Below, one piece after another: positions 8,833 through 20,321 of a stretch of 61,861 nt of DNA. Each line of letters opens with the position of its first letter. The first letter of the stretch is position 1. The stretch spans positions 1-61,861 of the forward strand of contig JADKHF010000012.1 of assembly GCA_016721865.1 (NCBI GenBank), in the 5' to 3' direction. The notes below the pieces were generated by a model, which was not told the origin of the DNA, did no database searches, and saw only the letters and a program-made list of their open reading frames with translations. The position numbers and the translations under genes were made by a program. This stretch comes from Nitrosomonas sp. (GTDB taxonomy: Bacteria; Pseudomonadota; Gammaproteobacteria; Burkholderiales; Nitrosomonadaceae).

Positions 8833-9170
8833 TTATTCACCAAACGCATTCTTGATCCATTCAATTTCCTGACCATTCGTACCCGATAATAATAATGCAT
8901 CAAAACGGCAGGGCTGTTCAGTATTTAACTCCGACAGATAATGCCGCGCGGTGCGCAGTAGCTTGGCTTGTTTTGCCGGTGTGATGCTGGCTGCAGCACC
9001 ACCATATTTTCATTCGCTCGCATGCGGACTTCGATGAAAACCAGAGTGGTTCCGTCACGCATGATCAGATCAATTTCTCCAAAACGGCAGCGATAGTTTC
9101 GTGCGATCAGCAGCAGATGTTGCTGTTGCAGATACAATACGGCTATTTGCTCGGCATCACTGCCCTTCAT
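8833..9170 (-). CDS. yraN: YraN/UPF0102 family endonuclease-like protein, one frameshift
   Basis: A small protein of the YraN family with a restriction-endonuclease-like fold; exact function unknown. It starts MKGSDAEQIAVLYLQQ and has the family's RNYRCRFGEIDLIMRDG and VFIEVRMRAN segments (E-x-D and E-x-R catalytic-like residues). After about position 9005 the frame is lost; inserting one A into the AAAA run restores YGGAAASITPAKQAKLL and an ending IEWIKNAFGE with a stop at 8833. The full length is then ~113 residues, normal for the family. It overlaps the 3' end of the upstream lipoprotein gene by 14 bp. Confidence 0.88.
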
Positions 9171-10276
9171 TTTCTATGATATTTTTTTGTACATCCAGAA
9201 GCTGTACTTTACCTTGCGCAAATTGCGCAGCAACGGCTTCACGGATAAATTGATTGGGGGGGGCGAAATGAATGTGTCCGGTTACACCGTCAAAAGAAAT
9301 GTCTTCAACGGATTGTGGCTGCAGTAGATAGGTCATCAAGCGGAAAGCATCAATACCCAAGGCATAAAGACGTTCCATATCGGTACTTCTGGTTTTTGTC
9401 GTTGTGGCGGTAGGCCATGACAGCAGGGTGATCGGGTTGTATTAACCAGGGCATATCGAGAAACTGGATGCCATTCAAGTCATTATTGAGCAGGAAGTTA
9501 TCGGCGCCAGTAAAAACCTGCGACGTGGCATATACAGGCACATCCGGATCAAGGTATGTACGCAGTACACGTGATTTGGCGGAATCCAGAGCAAGGAAAA
9601 CCAGATGATTGCTACCGGCTGTCAAATTACGGAATAGTTGCAGTCTGGCTGGATCATCGGAATAGCGGAATGATTCGGCAGTTTTGCCATACTCACCCTG
9701 CCATTGCTGAATAAAAGCATTTTGCAAGCGTTTGGATAACAAACCATCATCGCTGATGATAATGGCATGGTTTCTGCCGCTATTTTGCGCCAATTTTGCG
9801 ATTTGACTGGCTTCTGTTTCCATTTGCAGGCCAAACAAATAAAATTTGTGCGGCAATGTCGCAGTATTATCTAAAGTGTTCAATGCTAAAGTAGGCACTT
9901 TCAACAGGCCGCTGGAGGCCATGGCTGAAACGCCATCGCGGGTAAGCGGCCCCACAATGAAAACAGCGCCAGCAGTCAATGCTTGATGATAGGTAGCCAG
10001 AATGTCGAGAGGATCATCCGATGTTGAATATAACCGGATGATTAATGGGAGTGGTTGTCCGCGCATTAAGGCGGCAACAAAACCGTCTTTTACGATGTTG
10101 GCCGCCGCTCCAAAAGATGGAGATTCTAGTGGTAATAGCAATGCAATATGCGGCACAAGTGGCAATTCAGTTGCGCTTTCTGGTTGAGAATGTTCTTCCG
10201 GGTAAGTGGCCATTGCCATCTGGCTGCCGTATAGTGCAAAGATTAGCGCCAGAACAATTGTCAGGAAACGTTGCAT
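9157..10276 (-). CDS. Penicillin-binding protein activator (LpoA/LppC-like), one frameshift
   Basis: A ~373-residue protein with an N-terminal signal peptide (MQRFLTIVLALIFALYGSQ) and a periplasmic-binding-protein-like fold of the LppC/LpoA superfamily. Recognisable segments: HIALLLPLESPSFGAAANIVKDGF, FIVGPLTRDGVSAM, and LNTLDN followed by a two-lobe Leu-Ile-Val-binding-like pattern. The C-terminal part (from MERLYALGIDAFRL) is out of frame with the rest; the break is at about 9388. LpoA proteins stimulate PBP1A in the outer membrane of gammaproteobacteria. The order rsmI/lpoA-like/yraN matches the conserved yraL-lpoA-yraN neighbourhood. No clear lipobox cysteine is seen, so lipidation is doubtful. 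Confidence 0.85.
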
Positions 10277-10286
10277 AGTGAGGATT

Positions 10287-11144
10287 ATGCTGGAAAAAAG
10301 TGCATTATATGTGGTTGCCACACCAATAGGAAATTTAAGCGATATCAGCTTACGTGCGTTGGACGTACTGGCGAAAGTGGATGTGGTTGCGGCTGAGCAC
10401 ATACAAAATTCCAGACATTTATTGGCAGCGCATTCCATCACGGCAAAGCTGATCAGCTTGCATCAACACAATGAAACGGCTGTTGCGGACAAAATATCAG
10501 CAATCCTGGATTCCGGGAAAAGTGTCGCCTTGGTGACTGATGCGGGTACTCCAGGTATTTCAGATCCCGGCGCAATTCTGGTTAAGCGCGTGCGAGCACA
10601 AGGTTATCCGGTTATTCCGGTTCCGGGCGCTAACGCAGCAATCTGTGCCCTGTCCGCAGCCGGTATCATGGATCCTCATTTTCTGTTTTATGGTTTTCTG
10701 CCTGCTAAAACCGGGTTGCGCAAGAGTGAATTGACAGCATTAAAATCGCAGCATTGTACGTTGATATTTTATGAAGCGCCCCATCGTATTCTGGAATGTG
10801 TGGCTGATATGATGGATATCTTTGGGTCACAACGCCAACTGACCATTGCCCGGGAATTAACCAAGCTATTTGAAACTATCCACGCGGGAACACTGGAAGA
10901 GACGCTTGCCTGGTTACAGGCAGATAGCAACCAGCAGAAAGGCGAGTTTGTTTTGTTGCTATCCGGTGCAGAAATCTCGGATAAATCCGAGATCAGTGAA
11001 CAGGCCCGACATACATTAAAATGCTTGTTAGCTGAATTGCCATTAAAGCAGGCAGTTAAACTGGTCACAGAAATTACTGGAGAAAACAGAAATACACTCT
11101 ATCAACTGGCGCTGGATTTGAAGTCAACCGGGTATCCCGAATAG
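10287..11144 (+). CDS. rsmI: 16S rRNA (cytidine1402-2'-O)-methyltransferase
   Basis: A 285-residue tetrapyrrole-methylase-fold enzyme that methylates the 2'-OH of C1402 in 16S rRNA. Motifs: LYVVATPIGNLSDIS, VALVTDAGTPGISDPG, PVPGANAAICALSAAG, FYGFLPAK and the YEAPHRI segment, all typical of RsmI. Start set at the ATG at 10287 (MLEKSALYVVATPIG); the frame is open further upstream but without homology. It is divergent from the LpoA-like gene (10 bp between starts). The usually strict EDTR motif after the first third reads AEHIQNSRHLL, an unusual deviation. Confidence 0.93.
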   Translation: MLEKSALYVVATPIGNLSDISLRALDVLAKVDVVAAEHIQNSRHLLAAHSITAKLISLHQHNETAVADKISAILDSGKSVALVTDAGTPGISDPGAILVKRVRAQGYPVIPVPGANAAICALSAAGIMDPHFLFYGFLPAKTGLRKSELTALKSQHCTLIFYEAPHRILECVADMMDIFGSQRQLTIARELTKLFETIHAGTLEETLAWLQADSNQQKGEFVLLLSGAEISDKSEISEQARHTLKCLLAELPLKQAVKLVTEITGENRNTLYQLALDLKSTGYPE

Positions 11145-11160
11145 CGCAAAATGGCTGCGC

Positions 11161-11166
11161 TATAAT
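11161..11166 (+). promoter_or_regulatory. Candidate -10 box upstream of pyrC
   Basis: A perfect TATAAT lies 29 bases before the pyrC start. No convincing -35 hexamer was found at 16-18 bp upstream, so this is only a partial promoter match. Confidence 0.4.
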
Positions 11167-11194
11167 ACAAACATTAACATAATCCTGATAAAAC

Positions 11195-12230
11195 ATGACC
11201 AGCATAACCATTATTCGACCGGATGACTGGCATCTGCATTTGCGCGACGGCGAGCAGTTGCGTGCCGTGTTACCCCATACAGCAAAACAATTTGCGCGCG
11301 CCATCATTATGCCGAACCTTAAACCGCCGGTTGTAACCACCGATATGGCACTGGCGTATCGCGCACGAATACGTGCAGCATTGCCGACAACCCTGCAATC
11401 CGGTTTTGAGCCATTGATGACGTTGTATCTGACGGATAATACGCCGCCAGCTGAAATTATCCGGGCTAAAGAGAGCGGAGCAGTGCACGGTGTGAAACTG
11501 TATCCGGCCGGCGCAACAACGAATTCGGATGCTGGAGTGACTGATATTGCCAAATGCTATGCCACTCTGGAGGCAATGGAGAAGAATAATTTGCCATTGC
11601 TGGTGCACGGTGAAGTAACGGACCTTGATGTTGATGTGTTTGATAAAGAGAAAGTTTTTATCGATCGGATACTTGCGCCACTGACGCAGCGTTTCCCGAA
11701 TTTACGCGTCGTCTTTGAACATGTCACGACCCGTGATGCCGTGACATTTGTAAAAGATGCATCCCGACAGGTTGCGGCCACCATTACCGCGCATCATCTA
11801 TTACTGAATCGGAACGCAATCTTTCAAGGCGGTATCCGTCCACACTACTTTTGCCTGCCTGTATTAAAGCGCGAGATTCATCGGCAGGCTTTGCTGGAAG
11901 CAGCTACCAGCGGTAATCCGAGATTCTTTCTTGGCACGGATAGTGCCCCATTCGCAGATCAATAAAGAGAATGCCTGTGGTTGTGCAGGGATTTTTACAG
12001 CGCATGCAGCCATTGAGTTATATGCGGTAGCATTCGAGCAAGCTGGTGCACTGGATAAGCTGGAAGCTTTTGCCAGCTTTTATGGCGCAGATTTTTATCA
12101 ATTGCCGCGCAACACTGGTTATATCAGGCTCAAAAGAGAAAATTGGGTTGTTCCAAAGCAATTCGCGTTTGCGGGAGAGAAACTGATACCGCTCTATGCC
12201 GAAACCAGTCTGGGTTGGAAAATGGCGTAA
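11195..12230 (+). CDS. pyrC: Dihydroorotase, class II, one frameshift
   Basis: PyrC closes carbamoyl-aspartate to dihydroorotate in pyrimidine synthesis. The N-terminal HLHLRDG metal-binding motif (residues 13-19) and the GVKLYPAGATTNS strand with the carboxylated lysine are intact, as are LVHGEV and VFEHVTT. The catalytic region reads FFLGTDSAP and then loses the frame at about 11955; the other frame continues PHSQINKENACGCAGIF to a normal C-terminus (LGWKMA). A missing CA dinucleotide in GCCCCA[CA]TTCGC would restore SAPHS. With that, the protein is ~345 residues, the normal length. Confidence 0.92.
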
Positions 12231-12265
12231 TGTCGATATTCCTGAAAAACAGTGTTAAGAAGAAG

Positions 12266-12634
12266 CTACCAGTGTCTTAATGCCCGGTTCCAGCGATAAA
12301 GCAGCCAAGCAAAGCCGTTATAGGCTAGCCGTGCGAGTGATTGGATGATGGGCAATTGAAACAACCTGGCTAACCAGCGCTGATTCGGTGTTTGCTGCCA
12401 AAGGTGAATAAATGCATCGGCACCAATATTAAGCTGACCTTTGCCATCTTTGACATACAATCGTTCGCGTACTTGCTCAAGCGAACTTCCCACTTCTGAA
12501 ACCGCATCCGGGTTGTTATGCACATCTACCCATTCAATATCGTTAACTCCACACTCCTGCATGCGTTTGCGCTGATCTTTGATTCCTGCATTGCAAACGG
12601 GGCAAGCGCTGTTGTAATACACTTTGCTGGGCAT
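12266..12634 (-). CDS. DCC-family thiol-disulfide oxidoreductase-like protein (DUF393)
   Basis: A 122-residue protein of the DCC (DUF393) family. It starts with VYYNSACPVCNAGI, containing the CPxC pair near the N-terminus where thioredoxin-like proteins carry their active cysteines. The ERLYVKDGKGQLNIGADAF segment corresponds to the family's conserved middle. The C-terminus is hydrophobic and arginine/tryptophan rich (AWLLYRWNRALRHW). The function of these proteins is poorly known; disulfide chemistry is an inference from the CxxC. It converges with pyrC. Confidence 0.85.
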   Translation of the reverse strand: MPSKVYYNSACPVCNAGIKDQRKRMQECGVNDIEWVDVHNNPDAVSEVGSSLEQVRERLYVKDGKGQLNIGADAFIHLWQQTPNQRWLARLFQLPIIQSLARLAYNGFAWLLYRWNRALRHW

Positions 12635-12719
12635 TTTGAAGTTTATTTTCCAGGAAACAAACCAAGAGTATAAACTTCCTGAGACTCAAATTAAAAATGG
12701 TTTTAGATCATGAGAAATT

Positions 12720-13070
12720 CTATTGGAGTAGTTTTGAATGCTGGCTGCTGGTTGCCTTCCGGTCTCCCTGCTTATTCTCGTATTTACCATATCCCAATAA
12801 TCTGTAGGAACAATATGCACCCAGGCCAAATGCGACAGTTGCTATAAGAACGGGAGAAGGCGCGGAAATTTCCAGATTCCAGAGCCACCACTCCAGGCCC
12901 GCAAGGATAATAAAAATAACTGGTGCAATAACCAAAGGTAACGCATCGTTATCCAGAACCGTGACGAATTTTTCTTGAACTAAACGACCAATGTTTCGAA
13001 GAAAATTATTTGTATGAGACGGGCGACTTTTTGCTCTTGGTTTAGTGATTCTAAAGCGTAATTTAGGCAT
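12720..13070 (-). CDS. Hypothetical two-helix membrane protein
   Basis: A 116-residue protein with a basic N-terminus, an amphipathic segment (GRLVQEKFVTVLDNDALP) and two hydrophobic helices at about residues 45-62 and 70-92, followed by a short charged tail. The pattern resembles the N-terminal membrane part of NERD-domain proteins, but no NERD nuclease domain follows in any frame, so it would be a truncated relative. I cannot assign a function. It is preceded by ~335 bp without genes. Confidence 0.55.
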   Translation of the reverse strand: MPKLRFRITKPRAKSRPSHTNNFLRNIGRLVQEKFVTVLDNDALPLVIAPVIFIILAGLEWWLWNLEISAPSPVLIATVAFGLGAYCSYRLLGYGKYENKQGDRKATSSQHSKLLQ

Positions 13071-13405
13071 ATATTTAAGTATGTCGAGTAGATTTTTTGA
13101 TAATTTTTTTGAATGAACTGGATCAATACCTTGATCAGAAGTTTCTATTGGTTATCGGTCAGCGTGCGGTAAAGTTTATAGCCTGAACAGGCTTGGATCA
13201 GGAATTGCGGATAATCAGTGAGGCCCCATGACAAATAAGGCGATAGTTTGAAAAGTGGTTATGAATCATTAGAAAATCTGGGTTCAACAAACGAAACGTA
13301 GAAAGATACGCTGAATATGGAATCTTTCAGATTATGAGTTGTGTTCAAGCTTGCGATTCCTGGTGGTCTTGCCACAGGGATAGACGCAGGATGCGCGATG
13401 CAAAT
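13071..13405. other. Intergenic stretch without recognised content
   Basis: No coding frame with family features, no clear hairpin terminator and no repeat shared with the rest of the window were seen. It separates two leftward genes. Confidence 0.5.
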
Positions 13406-14937
13406 TTATTCCGCCCTGCACTGTTTTTCCTGATAAATCCACTCATTCAACAATATCCGCCCAGCAACAATGATTTCCGATGCAATCATTCCCAGCGGTC
13501 CATGATTCTGCTGCAACAATCGATCCGCCGCAGCACCGTGCAGGTAAACCGACAGCAACAGCGCTTGATCCGTATCCAAGCCTTGTGCAATCAGTGCGGC
13601 GATCATTCCGGTTAACACATCGCCGGTACCCGCGGTACTGAGTCCGGGATTACCGCTGGTGTTCAGGTAACGCTTTCCATCCGGGAAACAACAAATGCTG
13701 CCAGCGCCTTTCAATACAACGTAACAATTAAATTGCCGCGCGATTTGATACGCTGCATTCATGCGGTCGTTTTGTATGGCGGCGGTATTGGTGCTTAAAA
13801 GGCGGGCTGCTTCGGCGGGATGTGGCGTCAAGATGGTGTAAGCGTTACGGTGGCCGAGTTTCTTGATCAAGTGGGGGTGCAGCGCAATCAGGTTTAGCGC
13901 ATCGGCATCGAGTACCAGCGTCAATTCACTATTCAGTGCACTTTCCAGCCACGATAGCGCTTCCGATGACTCACACAATCCCGGGCCGACCACGAGGCAA
14001 TTCAATGGCTTTAACGTGAAAAGCTCGGACGGGGAGCGCAGCATGAGTTCCGGTTGTGAGAAATCTACCGGCGGCGCAGGCTGTGCCAGCAAACCCAAAT
14101 AGACGCGCCCTGCGCCCAGATGCAATGCTGCTCGTCCTGCCAGCAGCGCCGCACCGACCATGCCGGTGGAACCGCCGAGTATCGCAACGCTGCCGAAAGA
14201 ACCTTTGTGGCTATTGGCGGAACGGGGCGGTGGTAGTAACGATTGTGCGAGTTTTTGAGTGAGTAACCAGGTGTGTGGCGCGGGTGGGGAGGCGAGCTGG
14301 ATATCCAAATCGCGCAGCAGAACGGCGCCGCAATATTCAGGTCCGAAATTGGTGAACAAGCCGGGTTTGAGTCCAATAAATGTCACAGTGATGGTGGCGC
14401 GGATTGCTGTGCCATAAATGCAACCGTCATCGCTGCCCAGGCCGGATGGAATATCCAAGGCCACGATGGGAACATTCAGTTGATTCACCGTTTCCACCCA
14501 ATCCCGGTATTTGCCTTCGATTGGCCGGTTCCGGATTGATCCAGACCAATACCAAACAGACCGTCAATTACCGCATCCCAATTTTGATCGCTGTCGGGTA
14601 TGTCGGCAGAAATTTTGCCGCCAATGTCGAGCCAGGCTTGTATCGCCTGTCTGGCATCCGGTGGAACATGGTTACGGTCGCCGGTAAATGCCACCGTAAC
14701 GGCGTTACCCCATTCTTTCAGATAACGCGCCACGACAAAAGCATCGCCACCGTTATTGCCCGGGCCGGCGAGCACCAATACGTGATGGTTGGGATTCTTG
14801 TGTAATTGGTCACGGACGATTTGCGCGGCGGCCAGGCCCGCTTTTTCCATCAAGCTGGGAGGTTTCGGCAGCATGGTGGCCTGATGTTCAATTTCACGTA
14901 TTTCGGCGGTTAAAAAAACCGGATCGGCTATCGTCAT
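13406..14937 (-). CDS. nnr: Bifunctional NAD(P)H-hydrate epimerase / ADP-dependent dehydratase, one frameshift
   Basis: A two-domain NAD(P)HX repair enzyme. The N-terminal YjeF epimerase part shows LMEKAGLAAAQ, VLAGPGNNGGDAFVVARYL and DGLFGIGL. The second part continues with VALDIPSGLGSDDG and then the dehydratase (CARKD-type) domain with HKGSFGSVAILGGSTGM, LTPHPAEAARLL, VVLKGAG and the ATP/ADP-site GTGDVLTGMIAAL. The two parts are out of frame around 14500-14525, just after GLFGIGL; the second frame picks up as NRPIEGKYRDWVETVN. Start placed at the ATG at 14937 (MTIADPVFLTAEI); a GTG at 14964 is an alternative. Confidence 0.9.
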
Positions 14938-15022
14938 AATTTTCAGTATCGCGGGATGATCCACGATAAGTACATCTTCTCGTGTAAAATTGCAATCTTT
15001 AAATAATCGCTTATTTCCTCTG

Positions 15023-18000
15023 ATGCTTCAATTTTGTGGTGGACGTGCGCTTTCCTCCGTTTCGTCTGGAAAAATTACTCAAAGAAATTAATACACTGAA
15101 CCTGCAAGTATCCGCGGTCCATACGGAATACTGGCATTTCTGTTCGCTAACACGAAACCTGCAGGATGACGAGCTCGGATGCGCTGAGAAAGTTACTCAA
15201 CAATGACCCGGCTCAGGAAAATAATCAGTATCCCGGCGAGTTCTTTCTGGTGTTACCACGCCCCGGAACCATTTCACCCTGGTCGAGTAAAGCGACGGAT
15301 ATTGCGCACCACTGTGGGTTGAATGCTGTCGAACGCATCGAGCGCGGCATCGCATTTTACATTCAATGCCATACAAAACTTTCTGAGGAAGATAAGGCAC
15401 GTCTCGCACCGCTCATCCATGACCGGATGACAGAAGCCGTGTTTGGCTCATTGGATGATGCCGCCAGGTTGTTTCAGCATTTTGTACCGAAGCCGCTTAA
15501 CACCATTGATGTGATGAACGGCGGTATCGAGGCGCTGCGGCAGGCGAACCAAACCATGGGATTGGCGCTGTCGGCAGATGAAATTGAGTATCTGGCCTGT
15601 CATTTCAAGCAAGCTGCGCGAAATCCCTCGGATGTTGAATTAATGATGTTTGCCCAGGCGAATTCCGAGCATTGCCGCCATAAAATTTTTAATGCGGATT
15701 GGATTGTGGATGGCAAACCGCAAGATAAATCCCTGTTTGCGATGATACGCAACACGCATCAAACGCATCCGCAGGGCACGATTGTGGCTTATGCGGATAA
15801 TTCCAGCGTCATCGAAGGGGCGGAGATTGCCCGTTTCTATCCGGGTAACCAGCAGGTTTATGGCTATGCCCAGGAACAAACGCATATATTGATGAAAGTC
15901 GAAACGCATAACCACCCGACCGCCATTTCGCCTTTTCCCGGCGCTGCAACCGGTGTCGGCGGAGAAATCCGCGATGAAGGTGCAACTGGCCGTGGCGCCA
16001 AACCGAAAGCCGGGCTGTCCGGTTTCTCGGTATCCAATTTGAATATTCCCGGTTATGCGCAACCGTGGGAATACGATCGTTCCAATCCCGATGGCCAGTT
16101 AACTTATGGCAAACCCGGGCGCATTGCTTCTGCCTTGCAGATCATGGTGGAAGGGCCGATTGGCGGCGCGGCGTTTAATAATGAATTCGGGCGGCCTAAT
16201 CTGGCGGGATATTTCCGCACGTTCGAGGAGCGGGTTGCCGGAGAAATGCGCGGTTATCACAAGCCGATCATGCTGGCCGGTGGCATCGGGCAGATTTCGG
16301 ACCGGCATGTGCGCAAGGAAAAATTTCCTCCGGGTACTTTGCTGATTCAATTGGGCGGGCCGGGTATGTTGATTGGATTGGGTGGTGGCGCTGCTTCCAG
16401 CATGGATACCGGCACCAATCGGGAAGCGCTGGATTTTGACTCGGTGCAACGAGGTAATCCGGAAATGGAGCGGCGTGCTCAGGAAGTGATTGACCGCTGC
16501 TGGCAGTTGGAAAGAACCGGTGCAGGCAATCCGATTTTGTTCATCCATGATGTCGGCGCAGGTGGTTTATCCAATGCGTTTCCGGAATTGGTGCACGATT
16601 CGGGTAGAGGCGGGCGTTTTAATTTACGCGATATTCCTTCCGAAGAATCCAGCATGTCACCGATGCAAATCTGGAGTAACGAAGCGCAGGAACGCTATGT
16701 ATTGGCGATCAAACCGGAATCGTTGACGCTGTTTCAAAGCATCTGCGCGCGCGAACGCTGTCCGTTCTCTGTCGTCGGTGAAGCCACTGCCGATGAACAA
16801 CTGGTGGTGACTGATCAGCAGTCAGCAACGCCACCGGTGGATATGCCATTGCCGGTATTGCTCGGCAAACCGCCGAAAATGACGCGCGATGTGGCACACA
16901 GTCCCGGGAACTTGCCGCCTATCGATTTATCCGGGGTGAATTTGACCGAAGCCGCGTACCGCGTATTGCGTTTGCCTGCTGTGGCAGACAAAACCTTTCT
17001 GATCACGATTGGTGATCGCAGTGTCGGCGGCATGACGGCGCGCGATCAGATGGTCGGTCCGTGGCAGATTCCGGTTGCCGATGTCGCAGTTACCAGTATG
17101 GGTTATCAGACTGTTCTCGGAGAAGCATTTGCCATCGGGGAACGCACGCCATTGGCATTGATCGATCCAGCAGCCGCCGCGCGCATGGCGATCGGCGAAG
17201 CGATCACCAATATCGCTGCCGCAGCGATTGCGGAGATCGGAAAAATCAAGTTATCTGCCAATTGGATGGCGGCGACCGGTCATCCGGGCGAAGATGCCGG
17301 GTTATATGACGCGGTGTATAGCGTCGGCATGGAGTTGTGTCCGCAACTGGGCATCAGTATTCCGGTCGGGAAAGATTCGATGTCGATGAAGACAGTTTGG
17401 GAGGAAACGGATAGCAACACCCATGAGAAAATCCGCAAGGAAGTGACAGCACCGTTATCACTGATCATTTCCGCATTTGCCAGTGTCACTGATGTGCGCA
17501 AAACTTTGACACCGCAATTGCACACCGATTGTGGTGACACCGAATTGATCCTGATTGATCTGGGGCAGGGGCAGAATCGTCTGGGTGGTTCGGCACTGGC
17601 GCAAGTGTATAAACAAGTCGGCAATGTGGCACCCAATATTGATGGCGAAGCAGGCGCCGGGAAACTCAAGGCGCTGTTCACTGCGATCCAGCGGCTCAAT
17701 CAGGAAAACAAGCTACTGGCATATCACGACCGTTCCGACGGCGGTCTGTTCGTGACGCTGTGCGAAATGGCGTTTGCCGGGCATACCGGATTGACGGTCA
17801 ATCTGGATCAGTTGTGTTTTGACGCGCAGTGCAGCGATATCGACGGATCTGAATTGCAGCCCGGACAATTGAGCGGCCGATTCCTGGAACGTTTGTTTGC
17901 TGTGCTGTTCAATGAGGAATTGGGCGTTGTTTTGCAGATTAAAACCGCGCAGCGTCAGGAAATCATGCAGGTTCTGACAGAAGCCGGATTGCGTGATTAC

Positions 18001-19035
18001 AGCTTTATTATCGGACAACCGAATACAACCGATGAAATCCGCCTGATGCGCAATAACAAACCGGTGCTGGCGGAGAAACGGGTGGATTTGCAGCGCGCCT
18101 GGTCAGAAACCACGTATCAGATGCAAAAACTGCGGGACAATCCGGTTTGTGCACAACAGGAATATGACCGGCTTCTGGATGTTGCCGACCCCGGCCTTCA
18201 GGTTGCACTGCGTTTTGATGTCAATGAAGATATTGCTGCGCCGTATATTCAAGCCGGTGCGCGTCCCCGCATGGCGATCTTGCGTGAGCAAGGCGTGAAT
18301 GGCTATGTCGAAATGGCTGCGGCGTTTGATCGGGCAGGTTTTGCCGCGATCGATGTGCACATGAGCGATATCATTGCAGGGCGCGTGTTGCTAAAAGATT
18401 TTAAAGGATTCGTTGCATGCGGCGGATTCTCCTATGGCGATGTGTTAGGTGCCGGCGAGGGTTGGGCCAAGTCTATTTTGTTCAATCCACGTGCGCGCGA
18501 TGAATTTGAAGCGTTTTTCCAGCGCAGCGATACTTTTGCACTCGGTGTATGCAATGGCTGTCAGATGATGAGCAATCTGCATGAAATCATTCCCGGCGCC
18601 GAAGCCTGGCCACGTTTTAAACGCAATATGTCGGAACAATTTGAGGCACGTTTTGTCATGGTAGAGATACCGCAAAGCCCGTCGCTGTTTTTTGACGGCA
18701 TGGCGGGCAGCCGGATGCCAATTACGGTAGCCCACGGTGAAGGACGGGTTGAATTTTATTCCGCTCAACCCGGAAATGTTGATGCACTGGTGACGATGCG
18801 ATTTGTGGATAATTATGGGCAAGTGACTGAGAATTATCCGTATAACCCGAATGGATCGCCCAAGGGAATAACCGGATTAACCACGCCCGATGGACGCTTT
18901 AATGTATTGATGCCGCACCCGGAGCGGGTGTTCCGGGTAGCGCAGCACTCCTGGTATCCCAATGCACGATCTGGTGCAACTGAAGATGGCCCGTGGATGC
19001 GCCTGTTCAGGAATGCCCGAAAATGGGTGGGATAA
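15023..19035 (+). CDS. purL: Phosphoribosylformylglycinamidine synthase, two frameshifts at the N terminus
   Basis: The large single-chain PurL of gamma- and betaproteobacteria, about 1337 residues, fourth step of purine synthesis. From 15166 the frame is open without interruption: PRPGTISPWSSKATDIAHHCGL, ANSEHCRHKIFNADW, KVETHNHPTAISPFPGAATGVGGEIRD (written in parts), and the C-terminal glutaminase with GGFSYGDVLGAGEGWAKS, nucleophile GVCNGCQMM and LMPHPERV. The true start is upstream: ATG at 15023 gives MLQFCGGRALSS, then FRLEKLLKEIN in the next frame and ELDALRKLL in a third. Removing one base near 15060 and one G near 15172 joins them. Essential for purine prototrophy, so indel error is likely. 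Confidence 0.95.
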
Positions 19036-19073
19036 CCCGCTAATCAATTGATTTGCTAATAGGATTATCAACA

Positions 19074-20303
19074 ATGACAAATTTTAGAGTAAGCCGACGC
19101 AACAGGGTTTTGAGCCTGACCGCATTAGTATTGGGTTTGTGCCTGAGTAATGCCTGGGCTGCCATTACACCGGCAAAGAAACCAGTGTCGAAGGATTGCG
19201 TCCCATTGGGGAATTGGGTGATTCCGGGTTCTGGTCAGACGACGCAGCAGGATGTGATCTCGCGCGCAGCGAAAGCATCGGTGGTGCTGCTGGGTGAAAC
19301 GCATGTCAATGCCGATCATCACCGCTGGCAACTGCAAACGCTGGTTGCCTTGCACGCGGTGCGTCCGAATATGGTGATCGGATTTGAAATGTTTCCACGC
19401 CGGGTGCAGGCAGTGCTGGATAAATGGGTAGCCGGTGAGTTGACGGAAAAAGAATTTCTTCGTGCGGCGGAATGGGATCGGGTCTGGAATACCGACGCCA
19501 ATCTGTATCTGCCCTTATTTCATTTTGCGCGCATGAACCATATCCCGATGCGGGCTTTGAATATTGAAGCCAGCCTGCGGCGTCAGGTGTCTGAGAAAGG
19601 TTTTTATGGCGTTGCAGTGGAAGAACGTGAAGGATTGACGCTACCTGCTGAGCCAAGCCAGGCCTATCTGGATTATTTATTTCCGATTTATAAGCAACAT
19701 GATCGCAAAGATAAGCAAAAAGAGGAAATGAATCAGGATGATCCGGATTTCAGGCGCTTTATTTCCGGGCAACAATTGTGGGATCGCGCCATGGCGCAGA
19801 TACTCCAAAAAGCTTTAGCGGAATCTGATGGATCAGAAAAGCCATTGGTTGTCGGTGTCATGGGCGCAGGCCATGTGCTGCATGGTTTTGGTGTCACCCA
19901 TCAATTGCATGATCTGGGTGTCAAGAATGTAGCTGCGTTATTGCCGTGGGACAGCGATAAATCCTGTAAAAATCTGGTGAAGGGCTTGGCAGATGCGGTG
20001 TTTGGCGTTCTGCCCAATGTTTCCGAGTCTTTACAGCCGCAATTTCAGCGGCTCGGTATTCGCTTTGAAATGGGCAGAGGCGGTGCCGTGGTGTTGCAGG
20101 TAGAGAAAAACAGCATTGCCGAGGCTGCCGATTTGCGCGACAGTGACGTCATTGTTGAAATGGCCGGTTTGCCACTTATTAATACTGAAGACGTCGTCAC
20201 CATTGTGAAACGCCAGGCGCCGGGAACCTGGTTGCCATTAAAAGTCAAAAGAGATGATCAGGAAATTCAAATCATCGCCAAGTTTCCATTACTCAACCAT
20301 TAA
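19074..20303 (+). CDS. ChaN-type haem-binding-fold protein with a C-terminal PDZ domain
   Basis: A ~409-residue exported protein. After a signal peptide (hydrophobic TALVLGLCLSNAWA, cleavage near AWA-AI) comes the ChaN/DUF399 domain: VVLLGETHVNADHH, VIGFEMFPRRVQ, AAEWDRVWN and GVMGAGHVLHGFG. ChaN of Campylobacter binds haem pairs; haem binding here is an inference. The last ~90 residues (LGIRFEMGRGGAVVLQVEKNS, ADLRDSDVIVEMAG) are a PDZ domain, a known fusion in betaproteobacteria. Start set at the ATG at 19074 with an AGGA site 10 bp upstream. It lies 38 bp after purL on the same strand. Confidence 0.85.
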   Translation: MTNFRVSRRNRVLSLTALVLGLCLSNAWAAITPAKKPVSKDCVPLGNWVIPGSGQTTQQDVISRAAKASVVLLGETHVNADHHRWQLQTLVALHAVRPNMVIGFEMFPRRVQAVLDKWVAGELTEKEFLRAAEWDRVWNTDANLYLPLFHFARMNHIPMRALNIEASLRRQVSEKGFYGVAVEEREGLTLPAEPSQAYLDYLFPIYKQHDRKDKQKEEMNQDDPDFRRFISGQQLWDRAMAQILQKALAESDGSEKPLVVGVMGAGHVLHGFGVTHQLHDLGVKNVAALLPWDSDKSCKNLVKGLADAVFGVLPNVSESLQPQFQRLGIRFEMGRGGAVVLQVEKNSIAEAADLRDSDVIVEMAGLPLINTEDVVTIVKRQAPGTWLPLKVKRDDQEIQIIAKFPLLNH

Positions 20304-20321
20304 TCGATACTTCATTACCTT

